Of a stretch of DNA of 35,412 bases, positions 23,344-32,401 are shown one piece after another (positions within the stretch are counted from its first letter, which is position 1; the number at the start of each line of letters is the position of its first letter). The stretch lies in contig CALVMB010000001.1 of the NCBI GenBank assembly GCA_944341895.1, positions 117,677-153,088 on the forward strand. The letters run 5' to 3'. This stretch comes from an uncultured Clostridia bacterium. GTDB taxonomy: Bacteria > Bacillota > Clostridia > Christensenellales > Borkfalkiaceae. The position numbers and the translations under genes are program-made. A model generated the notes under the pieces. It was not told the origin of the DNA, searched no databases, and saw only the letters and a program-made list of their open reading frames with translations.

Positions 23344-25575
23344 TTATGCGCTGATGGAGGAAAGATCTTTGTAACGGTTCTCGTAAATGGTCGTCGTCGT
23401 GTCGTTGTCCAGTTTGGTGAGGATATCGTTCTGCTTGTCGCTCGCGTAACTGGAGATGATGCTCGACTTCATCGACTGATAGAAGTAATACGAGAAGGTA
23501 CCCTTGGTGTTGCGTTCGGCGTAGACAAAGCCGTCCGCATAGGTCAGTCCGCCCGTGTAGGTATAAGTGACGTACAGGACGTGCCAGCCGTAATCGGTGG
23601 CGACCACGTAATAGGTGCCCGCGCCGTCCTCGATCGCCTGCTGTGCCGCATATTCGAACTCCGCGACATAACTGGTCGCTTTGTCCGCACTCGTGACCGA
23701 ATAGCCGTAGTAAGTGTTCAGCCCCGCCGTATCGGTGTTGTAGGCGAACATCAGGTCGTTCACCGCCGAAAGCGCCTTGTAGGAAACGGAATCCTTGACG
23801 AGGTATTCCGCACGGCTGACGCCGGATACGCCGCTCACGGACCCTTTGTACAGGATGGCGGAAGAATAATCGATCTTGCCGTCGCTGCCCAGGAAGTCGT
23901 TGGAAGCGCCGTAGAACGCCGCGGAATCGCCCGACGACCAGGTGCCCTTGGAGGTGAAGTAGGAACCGCTCGCGACGGTATCGCCCACCACATGGTCGAT
24001 GTAGCCTTCCATATCCTTGATGAAGGTGTCGATGCCGATCTTGTTCGGGGTGAGTTTGTAGGAGCCGTCCTCTTTTTCCTCGACGATGCCGTTGTACGGA
24101 TACTCGCCCGCATAGCGGTCGATGCCCTCGTCGGAAGTGACGTAACTGTCTTTGAAGAAGAGATGGGAACTCTTTTCAAAGCCGTCCACAGCCGTGTTAT
24201 AATAGGCGACTTCCTCTTTTGCCGCATCGAAACTGTAATCGGTGGTGCCGTTGAACCAGGAAGCGCGCTGGTCGGTGGCGGTCACGCCCTGCAAGAGCAC
24301 GTTGCGCGCGACGTAATAGTCGGCAGTCTCGGTGCCGTATACGTCCTGCAGACGTTTCAGTTCGAGCGACTGGCGCGAACCGAACGGGAGCAGGATGTTG
24401 TAGACAAAGCCGTAGGTGCGGCCTTCGGGCGACCAGACGATGAAACTCGTATCGGACACGTTGTCCATCGTGCTCGTGAACCCGCTCTCTTCCGCGACCT
24501 GCTGTTTGGCGAGCAGCGTATCGTAAGCGCTGTCGACAAGTTCGGCGGTCAGTTTGTCCGCCATGTCGAGGCTGAGCGTCGCGCTGAACTTGGTGATGAC
24601 CAACTGTTCGAGTTGCGTCTTGAATTCGGTCGCAAAATAACTCAGCGCGGTGATGTCGGAGATATCCTCGTCCTCGCCGATAAGGTAGTTGGAACGCAGC
24701 GAACTGATAAAGCGCGCATAGGCGCGGCGGCGGGTGACGGCGGTGGAACCTTTCACCGTTTCATACGAACCGCACTCGGCGGGGGTGTTCTGCCCCGTGT
24801 ACACGGCGTAATCGATGACGCCGTCCTTGGTCTGCGGATAGTACAGATCGGGGAGCGTATTGGCGCCCGTCGGCGTGGCGCGGTCCTCGGAGGAGGACGA
24901 ATCGCTGTCCTCTTCGCGGGTGATGAGCGATTCTTCGTACGAATCGATCGCCTCGTTGATGGCGACCATCACGTTGTACGTGGCGTAGTTGATCTCGTTT
25001 TCGGTAAGGAAATATTCGTAGCCCGCGATGGAAGCGGCATCCCCTTCCTTGCCCTCGACGGCGGCGAGATAGCCCTCCGCCGAAATGGGCTGCGCGGTGT
25101 TCATGCGGTAGCCGTCCGAATTCTCGATGGCGGTATAGCCTTCCGTTGCGCCGATCGTGTCGCCGTCGACGACCACTTCGCCCGCGTTCAGGTAATAGAC
25201 GGTGGCGAACTGTGCGACGATCTTGCGGTCGACGAGCGCGGTCATCAGCGTCTTGAAGGTATCGGCGTACGAATACCCCGACGAAACGTAGTTGTAGCCG
25301 TAACTCAGAAAGTACGCGACGAGGTCGCGCTTGTAGATCTCGTCCGTCGAGATCGCCTGCGCCAACTGCTCGTCCGTGAGTTTGAGTTCGCTGACGCCGA
25401 GATAGCCGAGCGAATCTTTGAGCGCCGCGCTGCCCCCCGAAATGTTCACTTCGGCGACGACCTGTTCCATGTCGCGCTTGTTGTCCGTGACGAGGAGGTC
25501 ACAGCCGGAGAACATGCCCACGGTAAAGACCAGCGCCAGAAAGGTGCTCAGGATGGTGATCAATTTTTTCTTCAT
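23344..25575 (-). CDS. Degenerate PrsA/SurA-like lipoprotein foldase
   Basis: 743 residues with a lipoprotein signal ending FSGC (Cys25). After it, VVAEVNISGGSAALKD and a helix-rich region ending LMTALVDRKIVAQFA resemble the N-terminal chaperone domain of SurA/PrsA, whose usual element is VNGxxI. Near 655-670 GTYYVVATDYGWHVLYVTY matches the last strand of a parvulin domain (GYHIIKV-type). The intervening sequence is large and divergent, with acidic and Ser/Thr-rich stretches, so activity as a prolyl isomerase is uncertain. Position supports the call: a foldase of this type commonly follows mfd in Clostridia. The ATG at 25575 follows GGAGCAGGCT. It probably acts on the outer face of the membrane. 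Confidence 0.7.
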   Translation of the reverse strand: MKKKLITILSTFLALVFTVGMFSGCDLLVTDNKRDMEQVVAEVNISGGSAALKDSLGYLGVSELKLTDEQLAQAISTDEIYKRDLVAYFLSYGYNYVSSGYSYADTFKTLMTALVDRKIVAQFATVYYLNAGEVVVDGDTIGATEGYTAIENSDGYRMNTAQPISAEGYLAAVEGKEGDAASIAGYEYFLTENEINYATYNVMVAINEAIDSYEESLITREEDSDSSSSEDRATPTGANTLPDLYYPQTKDGVIDYAVYTGQNTPAECGSYETVKGSTAVTRRRAYARFISSLRSNYLIGEDEDISDITALSYFATEFKTQLEQLVITKFSATLSLDMADKLTAELVDSAYDTLLAKQQVAEESGFTSTMDNVSDTSFIVWSPEGRTYGFVYNILLPFGSRQSLELKRLQDVYGTETADYYVARNVLLQGVTATDQRASWFNGTTDYSFDAAKEEVAYYNTAVDGFEKSSHLFFKDSYVTSDEGIDRYAGEYPYNGIVEEKEDGSYKLTPNKIGIDTFIKDMEGYIDHVVGDTVASGSYFTSKGTWSSGDSAAFYGASNDFLGSDGKIDYSSAILYKGSVSGVSGVSRAEYLVKDSVSYKALSAVNDLMFAYNTDTAGLNTYYGYSVTSADKATSYVAEFEYAAQQAIEDGAGTYYVVATDYGWHVLYVTYTYTGGLTYADGFVYAERNTKGTFSYYFYQSMKSSIISSYASDKQNDILTKLDNDTTTTIYENRYKDLSSISA

Positions 25576-25656
25576 AGCCTGCTCCACGATTGGGTGTAGT
25601 GAATTTCGCAAAAACGCGCGTTGCGCTTTTCGGAAAGCACACTACGCAATGTACAT

Positions 25657-25685
25657 ATTATACCGTATTTCCTGTCAAAATGCAA
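25657..25685 (-). promoter_or_regulatory. Promoter of the PrsA-like gene
   Basis: A perfect TATAAT (25657-25662) with TTGCAT (25680-25685) 17 bases upstream. A better-looking TTGACA lies only 10 bases from the -10 box and is too close. Confidence 0.55.
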
Positions 25686-25723
25686 TCGTATTTTGATGAA
25701 ATCGGCGTTAAATTCATGAAAAT

Positions 25724-28700
25724 TTAAGCGCTGCGCGCCGACTTTTCGGCATACTTGAGGAAGTCCGTCATGCGGAGCATGACCTCCTGCGCATCCTTTC
25801 CGCCCGCGAACAAAGCGGCGGGCGCCGAGGACATTTCCAGCCGCACGGCGGGATAGCGGTCGAGCGCGGCGGACAGGCGCGGATCGGCAAGACTCTGCAC
25901 GGACGGCAGTTCCAGCCGCCCGCCCTTGGCGCTGACGGCGATCTTGCGGACGTTGAATTTTGCCGCATACGATTTGAGCACCGCGATGACGAGGAGATTG
26001 AGCACCTCGGGCGGAAGTTTTCCGTACGTTTCTTCCAGCGACAGGCACACCCGCCTGTAATCGGCGACCGAACGGATCTCGGCGATCTGCTTGTAGCAGT
26101 CCAGGCGCGAGGCGCTCGCCTCGATGTAGTGTTCGGGAATGTACGCCGCCGCGCGGATGTCGAGGTCGGCGACCGTCTGTTCCTCGCCCGTGAGCGCCTC
26201 TTTGAGCAGTTTGGCGTACAGTTCGTACCCGACTTTGTCCATGTGCCCGTGCTGTTCGCGGCCCAGCACGCTGCCCGCGCCGCGGATCTCCAGGTCGCGC
26301 ATGGCGATCTTGTAGCCCGAACCCAGTTCGGTGAATTCCATGATCGCCTGCAAGCGCTTGGTCGCCGTCTCCGTCATGACCTTTTCGGGCTTGAAGGTGA
26401 AATAGGCGTGCGCGAGCGCCGAACCGCGCCCCACCCTGCCGCGCAACTGGTACAGTTGCGAGATGCCCAGGCGGTCGGCATCGATGACGATGAGGGTGTT
26501 CGCGTTGGGAAGGTCGATTCCGTTTTCGATGATGGTGGTCGAGACGAGGATGTTCGTTTCGCCGCCGTAAAAGCCGAGCACGGTGTTTTCGAGCGCGGCG
26601 CGTTCCATCCTGCCGTGCGCCACACACAGTTTGCCTTCGGGCACGATCTGGCGGATCTTGGCGGCGAAGGTATCGATGCTCTCCACGCGGTTGTACAGGA
26701 TGAACACCTGCCCGCCGCGCGCGAGTTCGCGCACGCAGGCGTCGCGGATGAGCGACTCCGTCTCCTCCACCACGTACGTCTGCACGGGCAGGCGGTTGGA
26801 CGGGGGCGTGTCGATGGTGGAAATGTCGCGGATGCCCGAAAGGGACATGTGCAGGGTGCGCGGGATGGGCGTCGCCGTCATGGTCAGGCAGTCGACGTCC
26901 TTTTTCATGTTTTTGAGTTGTTCCTTGTGTTCGACGCCGAAGCGCTGTTCCTCGTCCAAAATCAGCAGTCCGAGGTCCTTGAAGCGTACGTCCTTGGAAA
27001 GAAGGCGGTGGGTGCCGATGATCAGGTCCACCTCGCCGCGGGCGAGGCGGGAGAGCGTTGCCGCCTGTTCGGCGGGCGTCCTGAAGCGGTTGATGACGTC
27101 CACGGAGACGCCGAAGTCCGCAAAGCGGCGGCACGCCGTCTCGTAATGCTGGCGGCAGAGCACGGTGTTCGGGCACAGGAGCGCCGCCTGCTTGCCGTTG
27201 AGCACGCTCAGATACGCCGCGCGGAAGGCGACCTCCGTCTTGCCGTAGCCCACGTCGCCGCACAGCAGGCGGTCCATAACTTTTTCCGAACACATGTCCG
27301 CCTCGATCTCCTGCTGCGAGACGAGTTGGTCGGGCGTCTCTTCGTACGGGAAAGCGGCGCAGAACTCCTCCATCGCCTCCTTGCAGGGCGAACACACGAA
27401 TCCGTGTTTGGCGGCGCGTTCGGCGTACAGCGCCTTGAGATCGAACGCCATCGCCCTGAGCGAGGCGCGCACCCGCTGTTTGACGCGCTCGAACTCCGCC
27501 CCGCCGATCTTGGACAGCGCGGGCGCATCCTCGCCCATGTAGCGGGACAGGATGTCCATCTGTTCGACGGGCACATACAGCACGTCGCCGCCGCGGTATT
27601 CGAGGGCGATGTATTCCTTGGTGCCGTCCGTCGTCTCGATCTTCTGGGTGCCCGTGATGCGCCCGACGCCGTGCGTCTCGTGCACGGCATAGTCCCCCAC
27701 TTCGGGGGAGGTGAACATGTCGTTGCGGCGGCGGCGAAGCCGCTTTTTTACCGCCGTCTTCGTATAGAGGTCGCCCGTACCGACGATGACCAGTTTCATG
27801 TCGTGCAGGATGAGCCCGCGTTCGAGTTCCTCGTCCAGCACGGTGACGCCCTTGAGAAGGTCTGCCGCGGGCGGGCACTCGCGGGGCACGAACCCCTCCG
27901 ACGAGAGCAGTTCGCGCATGCGCTCGGCGCGCGCGGGGTTGCCGCAGTAGAGCATGACGCGGTAACCGCCTTTGAGCCAGCGGTCGAGATCGGTCAGCAG
28001 CGGCGCAAAGCCGTTGAGGTACCGCCCGACGGGGGTGCCGTGCAGATTGTAAATTTTCAGGGGATCGAAGAACGGAACGGCGGAAGCAAAGGTCTGCAGC
28101 GCCGCGCACCGCGCGCCCGCAAAGCCCGCGAGCATGCTTTCGCGGTCGGCGAGTTGCCGCCGCGAAAAGGAAAACACTTCCCCGCCGCGGAGCAGGGATG
28201 AAAAGCGCTCGGCATGTTCCTTGCACAGCGCGTCCATGCGGTCGGCAACGGGCTTGCATTCGTCGAACAGATACAGGACGTCCCCGAAAAATCGCGAAAA
28301 ATCCACGCTGCCGCGCAGGACGGGCAGCACAAAGGAGACCGCCGCGGCATTGCCGCCCTCCGCCTTGGTCAGCACGTCGTCGGCGATGGACTGCGCCCGC
28401 GCGTATGCCGCGGCGTCGCGGCATTGCCGCACGCCTTCGTGCAGCGCCGCGCGCACGGCGTCCGCGTCGCCCTCCTGCAGCAGCACGTCCGTCGCCGCAA
28501 CGATCACCGCGCTTTCCGCAAGGGGCAGACGTTCGCCCGTGACAGCGCTGTACGGTTTGATCTTTTCGACGGTGTCGCCGAAAAAGTCGATGCGCATCGG
28601 GTTTTCGGCATTGACGGGAAAAATATCCAGGATGTCGCCGCGCACCGCAAAGGTGCCGCGGCTCTCGACCGTCGCCGAACGCACATAGCCCAGTTCGGCC

Positions 28701-29143
28701 AGGCGGCGCGGGAGAGAGGCAAAATCCGCCTCCTCCCCTTCGCGCAGATCGATGTGCGGCACGTCGGCGGGGAACAGTTGCATGAGGCTCTCGATGTCGC
28801 AGACGACGATGCGCGCGCCCGCGCGGAACTCATACAGCGCCGTGAGGCGGCGGAAGAGCGCGTCGCGCGAGAGCGCCTCCTTGTGCAGAAGCACCTCATC
28901 TTTGGCGCAGAGCAAGGCGGGACGCTCGCCCGCAAAGCCCGCGATCTCCGCCGCCGCGCGCGCGGCGGCGGGCGCATCCGCCGCAATGTACACGAACCTG
29001 CCGGGAACGCAGGTCGCGGCGATGAGCGCTTTGTGCGCTTCGGACACGCCGAAAACCGCCGTCGGCGTGCCGAGGCGGAAGTCCTGTTCGAGATCGAGAT
29101 AGTCCCCGCCTAAATTGTGCGGGTGAAAAAAGTCACGGGGCAT
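25724..29143 (-). CDS. mfd: Transcription-repair coupling factor Mfd
   Basis: 1139 residues. Mfd is a DNA translocase that displaces RNA polymerase stalled at lesions and recruits UvrA. Domains in order: UvrB-like N-terminal region (about 1-300); CarD-like RNA polymerase-interaction domain at about 475-535 (VGDYAVHETHGVGRI); helicase core with Walker A GDVGYGKTE near 627, DEEQRFG near 727 and TATPIPRTLHM near 755; then the TRCF C-terminal domain. Length is normal. The ATG follows AAGGTGG. It is 27 bases from the pth stop and closes the prs-pth-mfd operon. Confidence 0.97.
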   Translation of the reverse strand: MPRDFFHPHNLGGDYLDLEQDFRLGTPTAVFGVSEAHKALIAATCVPGRFVYIAADAPAAARAAAEIAGFAGERPALLCAKDEVLLHKEALSRDALFRRLTALYEFRAGARIVVCDIESLMQLFPADVPHIDLREGEEADFASLPRRLAELGYVRSATVESRGTFAVRGDILDIFPVNAENPMRIDFFGDTVEKIKPYSAVTGERLPLAESAVIVAATDVLLQEGDADAVRAALHEGVRQCRDAAAYARAQSIADDVLTKAEGGNAAAVSFVLPVLRGSVDFSRFFGDVLYLFDECKPVADRMDALCKEHAERFSSLLRGGEVFSFSRRQLADRESMLAGFAGARCAALQTFASAVPFFDPLKIYNLHGTPVGRYLNGFAPLLTDLDRWLKGGYRVMLYCGNPARAERMRELLSSEGFVPRECPPAADLLKGVTVLDEELERGLILHDMKLVIVGTGDLYTKTAVKKRLRRRRNDMFTSPEVGDYAVHETHGVGRITGTQKIETTDGTKEYIALEYRGGDVLYVPVEQMDILSRYMGEDAPALSKIGGAEFERVKQRVRASLRAMAFDLKALYAERAAKHGFVCSPCKEAMEEFCAAFPYEETPDQLVSQQEIEADMCSEKVMDRLLCGDVGYGKTEVAFRAAYLSVLNGKQAALLCPNTVLCRQHYETACRRFADFGVSVDVINRFRTPAEQAATLSRLARGEVDLIIGTHRLLSKDVRFKDLGLLILDEEQRFGVEHKEQLKNMKKDVDCLTMTATPIPRTLHMSLSGIRDISTIDTPPSNRLPVQTYVVEETESLIRDACVRELARGGQVFILYNRVESIDTFAAKIRQIVPEGKLCVAHGRMERAALENTVLGFYGGETNILVSTTIIENGIDLPNANTLIVIDADRLGISQLYQLRGRVGRGSALAHAYFTFKPEKVMTETATKRLQAIMEFTELGSGYKIAMRDLEIRGAGSVLGREQHGHMDKVGYELYAKLLKEALTGEEQTVADLDIRAAAYIPEHYIEASASRLDCYKQIAEIRSVADYRRVCLSLEETYGKLPPEVLNLLVIAVLKSYAAKFNVRKIAVSAKGGRLELPSVQSLADPRLSAALDRYPAVRLEMSSAPAALFAGGKDAQEVMLRMTDFLKYAEKSARSA

Positions 29144-29170
29144 ACGCCACCTTACGGGAAGGGAAGGCTC

Positions 29171-29749
29171 TCACGCCTCCCCTTCGTTTTTATTGTATGC
29201 GTTCATAACGCGCTCGATGCTCTCGCCGCGCGCAAAGCGGATGGCGGCGTCGGCGGCGTCCGAACACGCCGCGGCAAAGAGCGGGTAGTCCTCTTTGGCG
29301 ATGTCCGAGAGCACATAGCCCATGACGGGAATATTGAGCGCGGGGTCCTTGATGCCGATGCGGATGCGCGCAAACGCCGACGTGCCGATCTCGCCCACGA
29401 TGGAGCGCATGCCGTTGTGCGTTCCCGCACTGCCCGCGGCGCGGATGCGCAGTTTGCCTTTTGGCAGGTCGAAATCGTCGTAGATGACGAGCAGTTCGGA
29501 CGGCGACGCCTTGTATTTTGCCATCAACTGCTTGACTGCCCTGCCGCTCGCGTTCATGTACGTGACGGGGCGGGCGAGGATGACCCTTTCGCCGCCCACG
29601 AACGCCTCGGCGACGGACGCTTCGCATTCCTTTTTTTTGAACTTGACGCCCAGTTTCTCCGCCGCCTCGCCTACCGCGAGGAAGCCGAGATTGTGGAAGG
29701 TCGTCTCGTATTTTTTTTCGGGGTTGCCCAGCCCCACGATCAGAACCAT
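29171..29749 (-). CDS. pth: Peptidyl-tRNA hydrolase
   Basis: 192 residues. Pth releases peptides from peptidyl-tRNA that drops off ribosomes. Family motifs: VGLGNPEKKYETTFHNLGF at the N-terminus with the catalytic His in FHN, PVTYMNASG, YDDFDLPKG, and GSAGTHNGMRSI (usual GSAGGHNG, here Thr for Gly). The ATG follows AGAGGTAAAT. A perfect hairpin lies just upstream, between prs and pth. Confidence 0.96.
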   Translation of the reverse strand: MVLIVGLGNPEKKYETTFHNLGFLAVGEAAEKLGVKFKKKECEASVAEAFVGGERVILARPVTYMNASGRAVKQLMAKYKASPSELLVIYDDFDLPKGKLRIRAAGSAGTHNGMRSIVGEIGTSAFARIRIGIKDPALNIPVMGYVLSDIAKEDYPLFAAACSDAADAAIRFARGESIERVMNAYNKNEGEA

Positions 29750-29772
29750 ATTTACCTCTTTTTGCGCACGAA

Positions 29773-29797
29773 GCCGCGTTTTGTAACAAAACGCGGC
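29773..29797. repeat. Hairpin between prs and pth
   Basis: GCCGCGTTTTG and CAAAACGCGGC are perfect 11-base arms with TAA as loop. No T-run follows on the minus strand, so it looks like an mRNA-stability or processing hairpin, not a terminator. Confidence 0.6.
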
Positions 29798-29818
29798 CGT
29801 GGATCGTTCAGTTCAGAC

Positions 29819-30772
29819 TCAGTCGTAAATTTTGGACATCGGCTTGTCGAGGTAGACGTTCTCGATCGCCGCGGCAAAGATATCCGCCACCGAGATGACA
29901 GTGATCTTGTCCAGTTTCTTTTCGGGGGGAAGGTCGATGGTGTTGAGGATGGCGAGTTCCTTGATGGGAGCCGCCTGCAGGCGATCCATCGCGGGGCCGC
30001 TGAACACGGCGTGCGTGCAGCAGGCATACACCTCTTTGGCGCCGTGGTCGACGAGCGCCTGCGCGCCCTGGCAGATGGTGCCTGCCGTATCGATCATGTC
30101 GTCCACCATCAGGCACTTTTTGCCCTCGATGTCGCCGATGATGTTCATGACTTCCATCACGTTCGCCTTGGGGCGGCGCTTGTCGATGATCGCCATCTGG
30201 CAGTTGAGTTTGAGCGCGACGTTGCGCGCGCGCGTCACCGAACCGATGTCCGGCGAGACGACGACGAAGTTTTCGTCGATGATCTTTTTGTTTTTGAAAT
30301 AGTTATACAGCGTGGGTCCGCCCAGCAGATGATCGAGCGGGATGTTGAAAAATCCCTGGATCTGCGCGGCGTGCAGGTCCATGGTCAGGACCCTGTCCGC
30401 GCCTGCGGCGGTGATGAGGTCGGCGACCAGTTTCGCCGTGATGGGATCGCGGGAACGAGCCTTTCTGTCCTGGCGGGCATAGCCGAAATAGGGCATGACC
30501 GCGGTGATGCGCCCCGCGCTGGCGCGGCGGGCGGCGTCGATCAGGATGAGCAGTTCCATCAGATTGTCGTTGACAGGCGCCGACGTGGACTGGATGATGA
30601 ACAGGTCGCGGCCGCGGACGGTCTCGTCGATGTGGACGGCGGTCTCCCCGTCCGAAAACCTGCCCACTTCCACCCCGCCCAGTTCGGTGTTGAGTTTTTT
30701 GGCGATCGCTTCTGCCAAAGGACGGTTGGAATTGCCCGCAAAGAGTTTGATCTCGTTGCCGTGCGTTATCAT
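29819..30772 (-). CDS. prs: Ribose-phosphate pyrophosphokinase
   Basis: 317 residues. It makes PRPP from ribose 5-phosphate and ATP for nucleotide, histidine and tryptophan synthesis. [17 protein letters not shown] at the N-terminus, the flexible loop [19 protein letters not shown] and the PRPP-binding loop [10 protein letters not shown] are all intact. The ATG at 30772 is chosen because GGAGGTACTC lies just upstream; an in-frame open stretch further upstream lies in the leader. It heads the prs-pth-mfd cluster, as in many Bacillota. Confidence 0.96.
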   Translation of the reverse strand: MITHGNEIKLFAGNSNRPLAEAIAKKLNTELGGVEVGRFSDGETAVHIDETVRGRDLFIIQSTSAPVNDNLMELLILIDAARRASAGRITAVMPYFGYARQDRKARSRDPITAKLVADLITAAGADRVLTMDLHAAQIQGFFNIPLDHLLGGPTLYNYFKNKKIIDENFVVVSPDIGSVTRARNVALKLNCQMAIIDKRRPKANVMEVMNIIGDIEGKKCLMVDDMIDTAGTICQGAQALVDHGAKEVYACCTHAVFSGPAMDRLQAAPIKELAILNTIDLPPEKKLDKITVISVADIFAAAIENVYLDKPMSKIYD

Positions 30773-30914
30773 GAGTACCTCCGAAAAAAATACTGCGAGG
30801 CGATACCGCCCGCGCATTCGTTGCAAAGAAAAGCCGCGAATCGATAACCGAAAGCGGAAACGGAAGCGCGGCGGGCAGAAAAGGCGCCCGGCGCGTCAAA
30901 CCGGATACCTCTTT

Positions 30915-30943
30915 ATTTTAGTGGGTTTGCGCAAAATAGTCAA
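30915..30943 (-). promoter_or_regulatory. Promoter of the prs-pth-mfd operon
   Basis: TTGACT (30938-30943), exactly 17 bases, and TAAAAT (30915-30920). Start near 30908 gives a long leader of about 135 bases that can fold into GC-rich hairpins, but matches no riboswitch known to me. The spacer contains the perfect palindrome TTTGCGCAAA (30925-30934). Confidence 0.7.
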
Positions 30944-30980
30944 TCGTTTTGAGCCGACATTTTCGTGTTTGGCGCAAAGA

Positions 30981-31055
30981 AAAATTGCGCCCGCAGGCAG
31001 GCTCGGCCGCCCTACCGACAGGCATGCGGGGCGCCGTCACTCCTCCTGCGGGCGA
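30981..31055 (-). terminator. Terminator of the CPBP-rlmH-M14-tadA operon
   Basis: CGCCCGCAG (minus strand, within the last tadA codons) pairs with CTGCGGGCG (30989-30997), followed by CAATTTTTC. The long loop contains further GC-rich pairing. The stem uses tadA coding sequence. Confidence 0.55.
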
Positions 31056-31516
31056 TTGCGCAAGGCGCGGAAAAAACCCGAAAGCAGTTGCGAGCACTGC
31101 TCTTCGAGCACGCCGCCCTCCACCTCCACCGTATGGTTGAGGAGGTTGCTTTTGGCAAGTTCTTCGGTCATCGAGCGCCCTTTCTGCTCGTAGGCGCCGA
31201 AATACACCTTGCGGACGCGCGCGTTGAGTGCCGCGCCCATGCACATCGGGCAGGGCTCGAGGGTGACGTACAGGTCGCAGTCGTTGAGCCGCCAACTGTG
31301 CAGTTTTCTGCAGGCGCGGTCGATGGCGTACATTTCGGCGTGCGAACTCGCCATCTGCGTCTCGGTGCGGCGGTTGTAGCCGCTGCCTACGATCCTGCCC
31401 TCGTATACGAGCACCGCCCCGACGGGCACTTCGCCGCGGGCAAGCCCCTTGCGCGCGCGGGCGAGCGCCGCGCGCATGAATTTTTCTTTGGTCCTCTGTT
31501 CGGTCTTATCGTCCAT
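31037..31516 (-). CDS. tadA: tRNA adenosine-34 deaminase
   Basis: 159 residues. TadA converts A34 to inosine in tRNA-Arg(ACG). The zinc site is HAE (His59, catalytic Glu61) with PCPMC (Cys89, Cys92), and MASSHAEMYAI and ARVRKVYFGAYEQKGR are typical. The ATG at 31516 overlaps the end of the M14 peptidase gene by 11 bases, and GGAGG lies 9 bases before it, inside that gene. It is the last gene of the operon. Confidence 0.95.
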   Translation of the reverse strand: MDDKTEQRTKEKFMRAALARARKGLARGEVPVGAVLVYEGRIVGSGYNRRTETQMASSHAEMYAIDRACRKLHSWRLNDCDLYVTLEPCPMCMGAALNARVRKVYFGAYEQKGRSMTEELAKSNLLNHTVEVEGGVLEEQCSQLLSGFFRALRNRPQEE

Positions 31517-32330
31517 ATCGCATTGCCTCCGCCAGCCGCGCGGGAACGCCCGCGCACTCCGCCGCGATCTCGCCGAGCGCATCCTCGCCCAGCGGATGTT
31601 CCCGTTCGTCCGCGCCCGCCTCGACGGTGAACGAAGGGATGCCGAGCGCCTGCACGCACCAGTCCTTATAGCCGCCGTGACTGCCCGCGGCGCGCGCGAG
31701 CGCATAGCCCGTCTCCTCGGCAAGGACCGCTGCGAGCGCCTCGTCCCGCGCCGACGCCCCGCCGCACTGGCCGTATTCCCAATAGATCTCCCGCCCCTTG
31801 GTATGAAAACTGACCGTCGCGTCGGGGCGCAGACGCAGCGTCAGGTCGCGCAGCGCCCGCGTTTCGGGTTCGGAAAAGGGGCGCGTCCCCACATAGTTTT
31901 CGGGCGCGGGCGCGAACACGTTGCGCGTTCCCCGCCCCCAGCCCGCATCGAAGTTGACGTTGAGGTCGACGGCGCGCGCGTTCGCCTTCCAGAGCGGGAA
32001 CCCGCCCAGCCGCCGCAAAAAGCGCGCCCGCGCGGGCGGAAGCGTGCGCACGAACGCCTCGCCGCGCAGGGCGAGTTTTGCCCCGTCGGGGTTGGACAGC
32101 GGCACAAAATACGCGCCGCCGCAGGACATGCCGCGCGCGATCTGTTCGAGCGCGAGAAGCGCCGTCACCCATTCGCGCGCGTGGATGGCGCACTGCACCA
32201 GGATGAGCGGGTATTCGTGTTTGCCCGCGAACAGGGCAACCAGCGGCGCGCCGCACACGCTCCTGCCGAAGACAAATTTTTCGCCGCGGTATCTTTCGTA
32301 GAACGCATACACACGTTCGACGGCATCCAT
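31506..32330 (-). CDS. M14-family zinc carboxypeptidase, cell-wall peptide type
   Basis: 274 residues. Zinc ligands are His50 and Glu53 in AIHAREW and His176 in VSFHTKGREIYW; the catalytic Glu237 is in PSFTVEAG. The HxxGxxIYW context and FTVEAG ending resemble the bacterial gamma-D-glutamyl-diaminopimelate endopeptidases (M14C) more than digestive carboxypeptidases. The usual DLNRNF is DLNVNF (122-127), so the Arg that binds a terminal carboxylate in carboxypeptidase A is missing. No signal peptide is seen, so it may act on muropeptides in the cytoplasm. The start at 32330 fits the fold best but has no clear ribosome site; an ATG at 32381 is an alternative. Confidence 0.82.
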   Translation of the reverse strand: MDAVERVYAFYERYRGEKFVFGRSVCGAPLVALFAGKHEYPLILVQCAIHAREWVTALLALEQIARGMSCGGAYFVPLSNPDGAKLALRGEAFVRTLPPARARFLRRLGGFPLWKANARAVDLNVNFDAGWGRGTRNVFAPAPENYVGTRPFSEPETRALRDLTLRLRPDATVSFHTKGREIYWEYGQCGGASARDEALAAVLAEETGYALARAAGSHGGYKDWCVQALGIPSFTVEAGADEREHPLGEDALGEIAAECAGVPARLAEAMRYGR

Positions 32331-32401
32331 ACGATCATTGTACGCCGCGGCAACGGCGGTTGCGCACCCCGCGCCGCGCATATGCGCAACGCCGCGCTCC
32401 G

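Noticed and set aside
23038..25599. Long plus-strand open frame across the tRNA and opposite the PrsA-like gene
   Set aside because: It runs through a tRNA gene and a terminator, has no ribosome site and no recognisable domain.
26129..28201. 690-codon plus-strand frame opposite mfd
   Set aside because: Antisense shadow of mfd, rich in His, Arg, Val and Asp with no motif or ribosome site.
30950..31036. SRP RNA or other small structured RNA downstream of tadA
   Set aside because: The signal recognition particle RNA gene often lies near tadA in Bacillota, but the conserved GGAAGCAGC-type core is absent. The sequence is better explained as the operon terminator.
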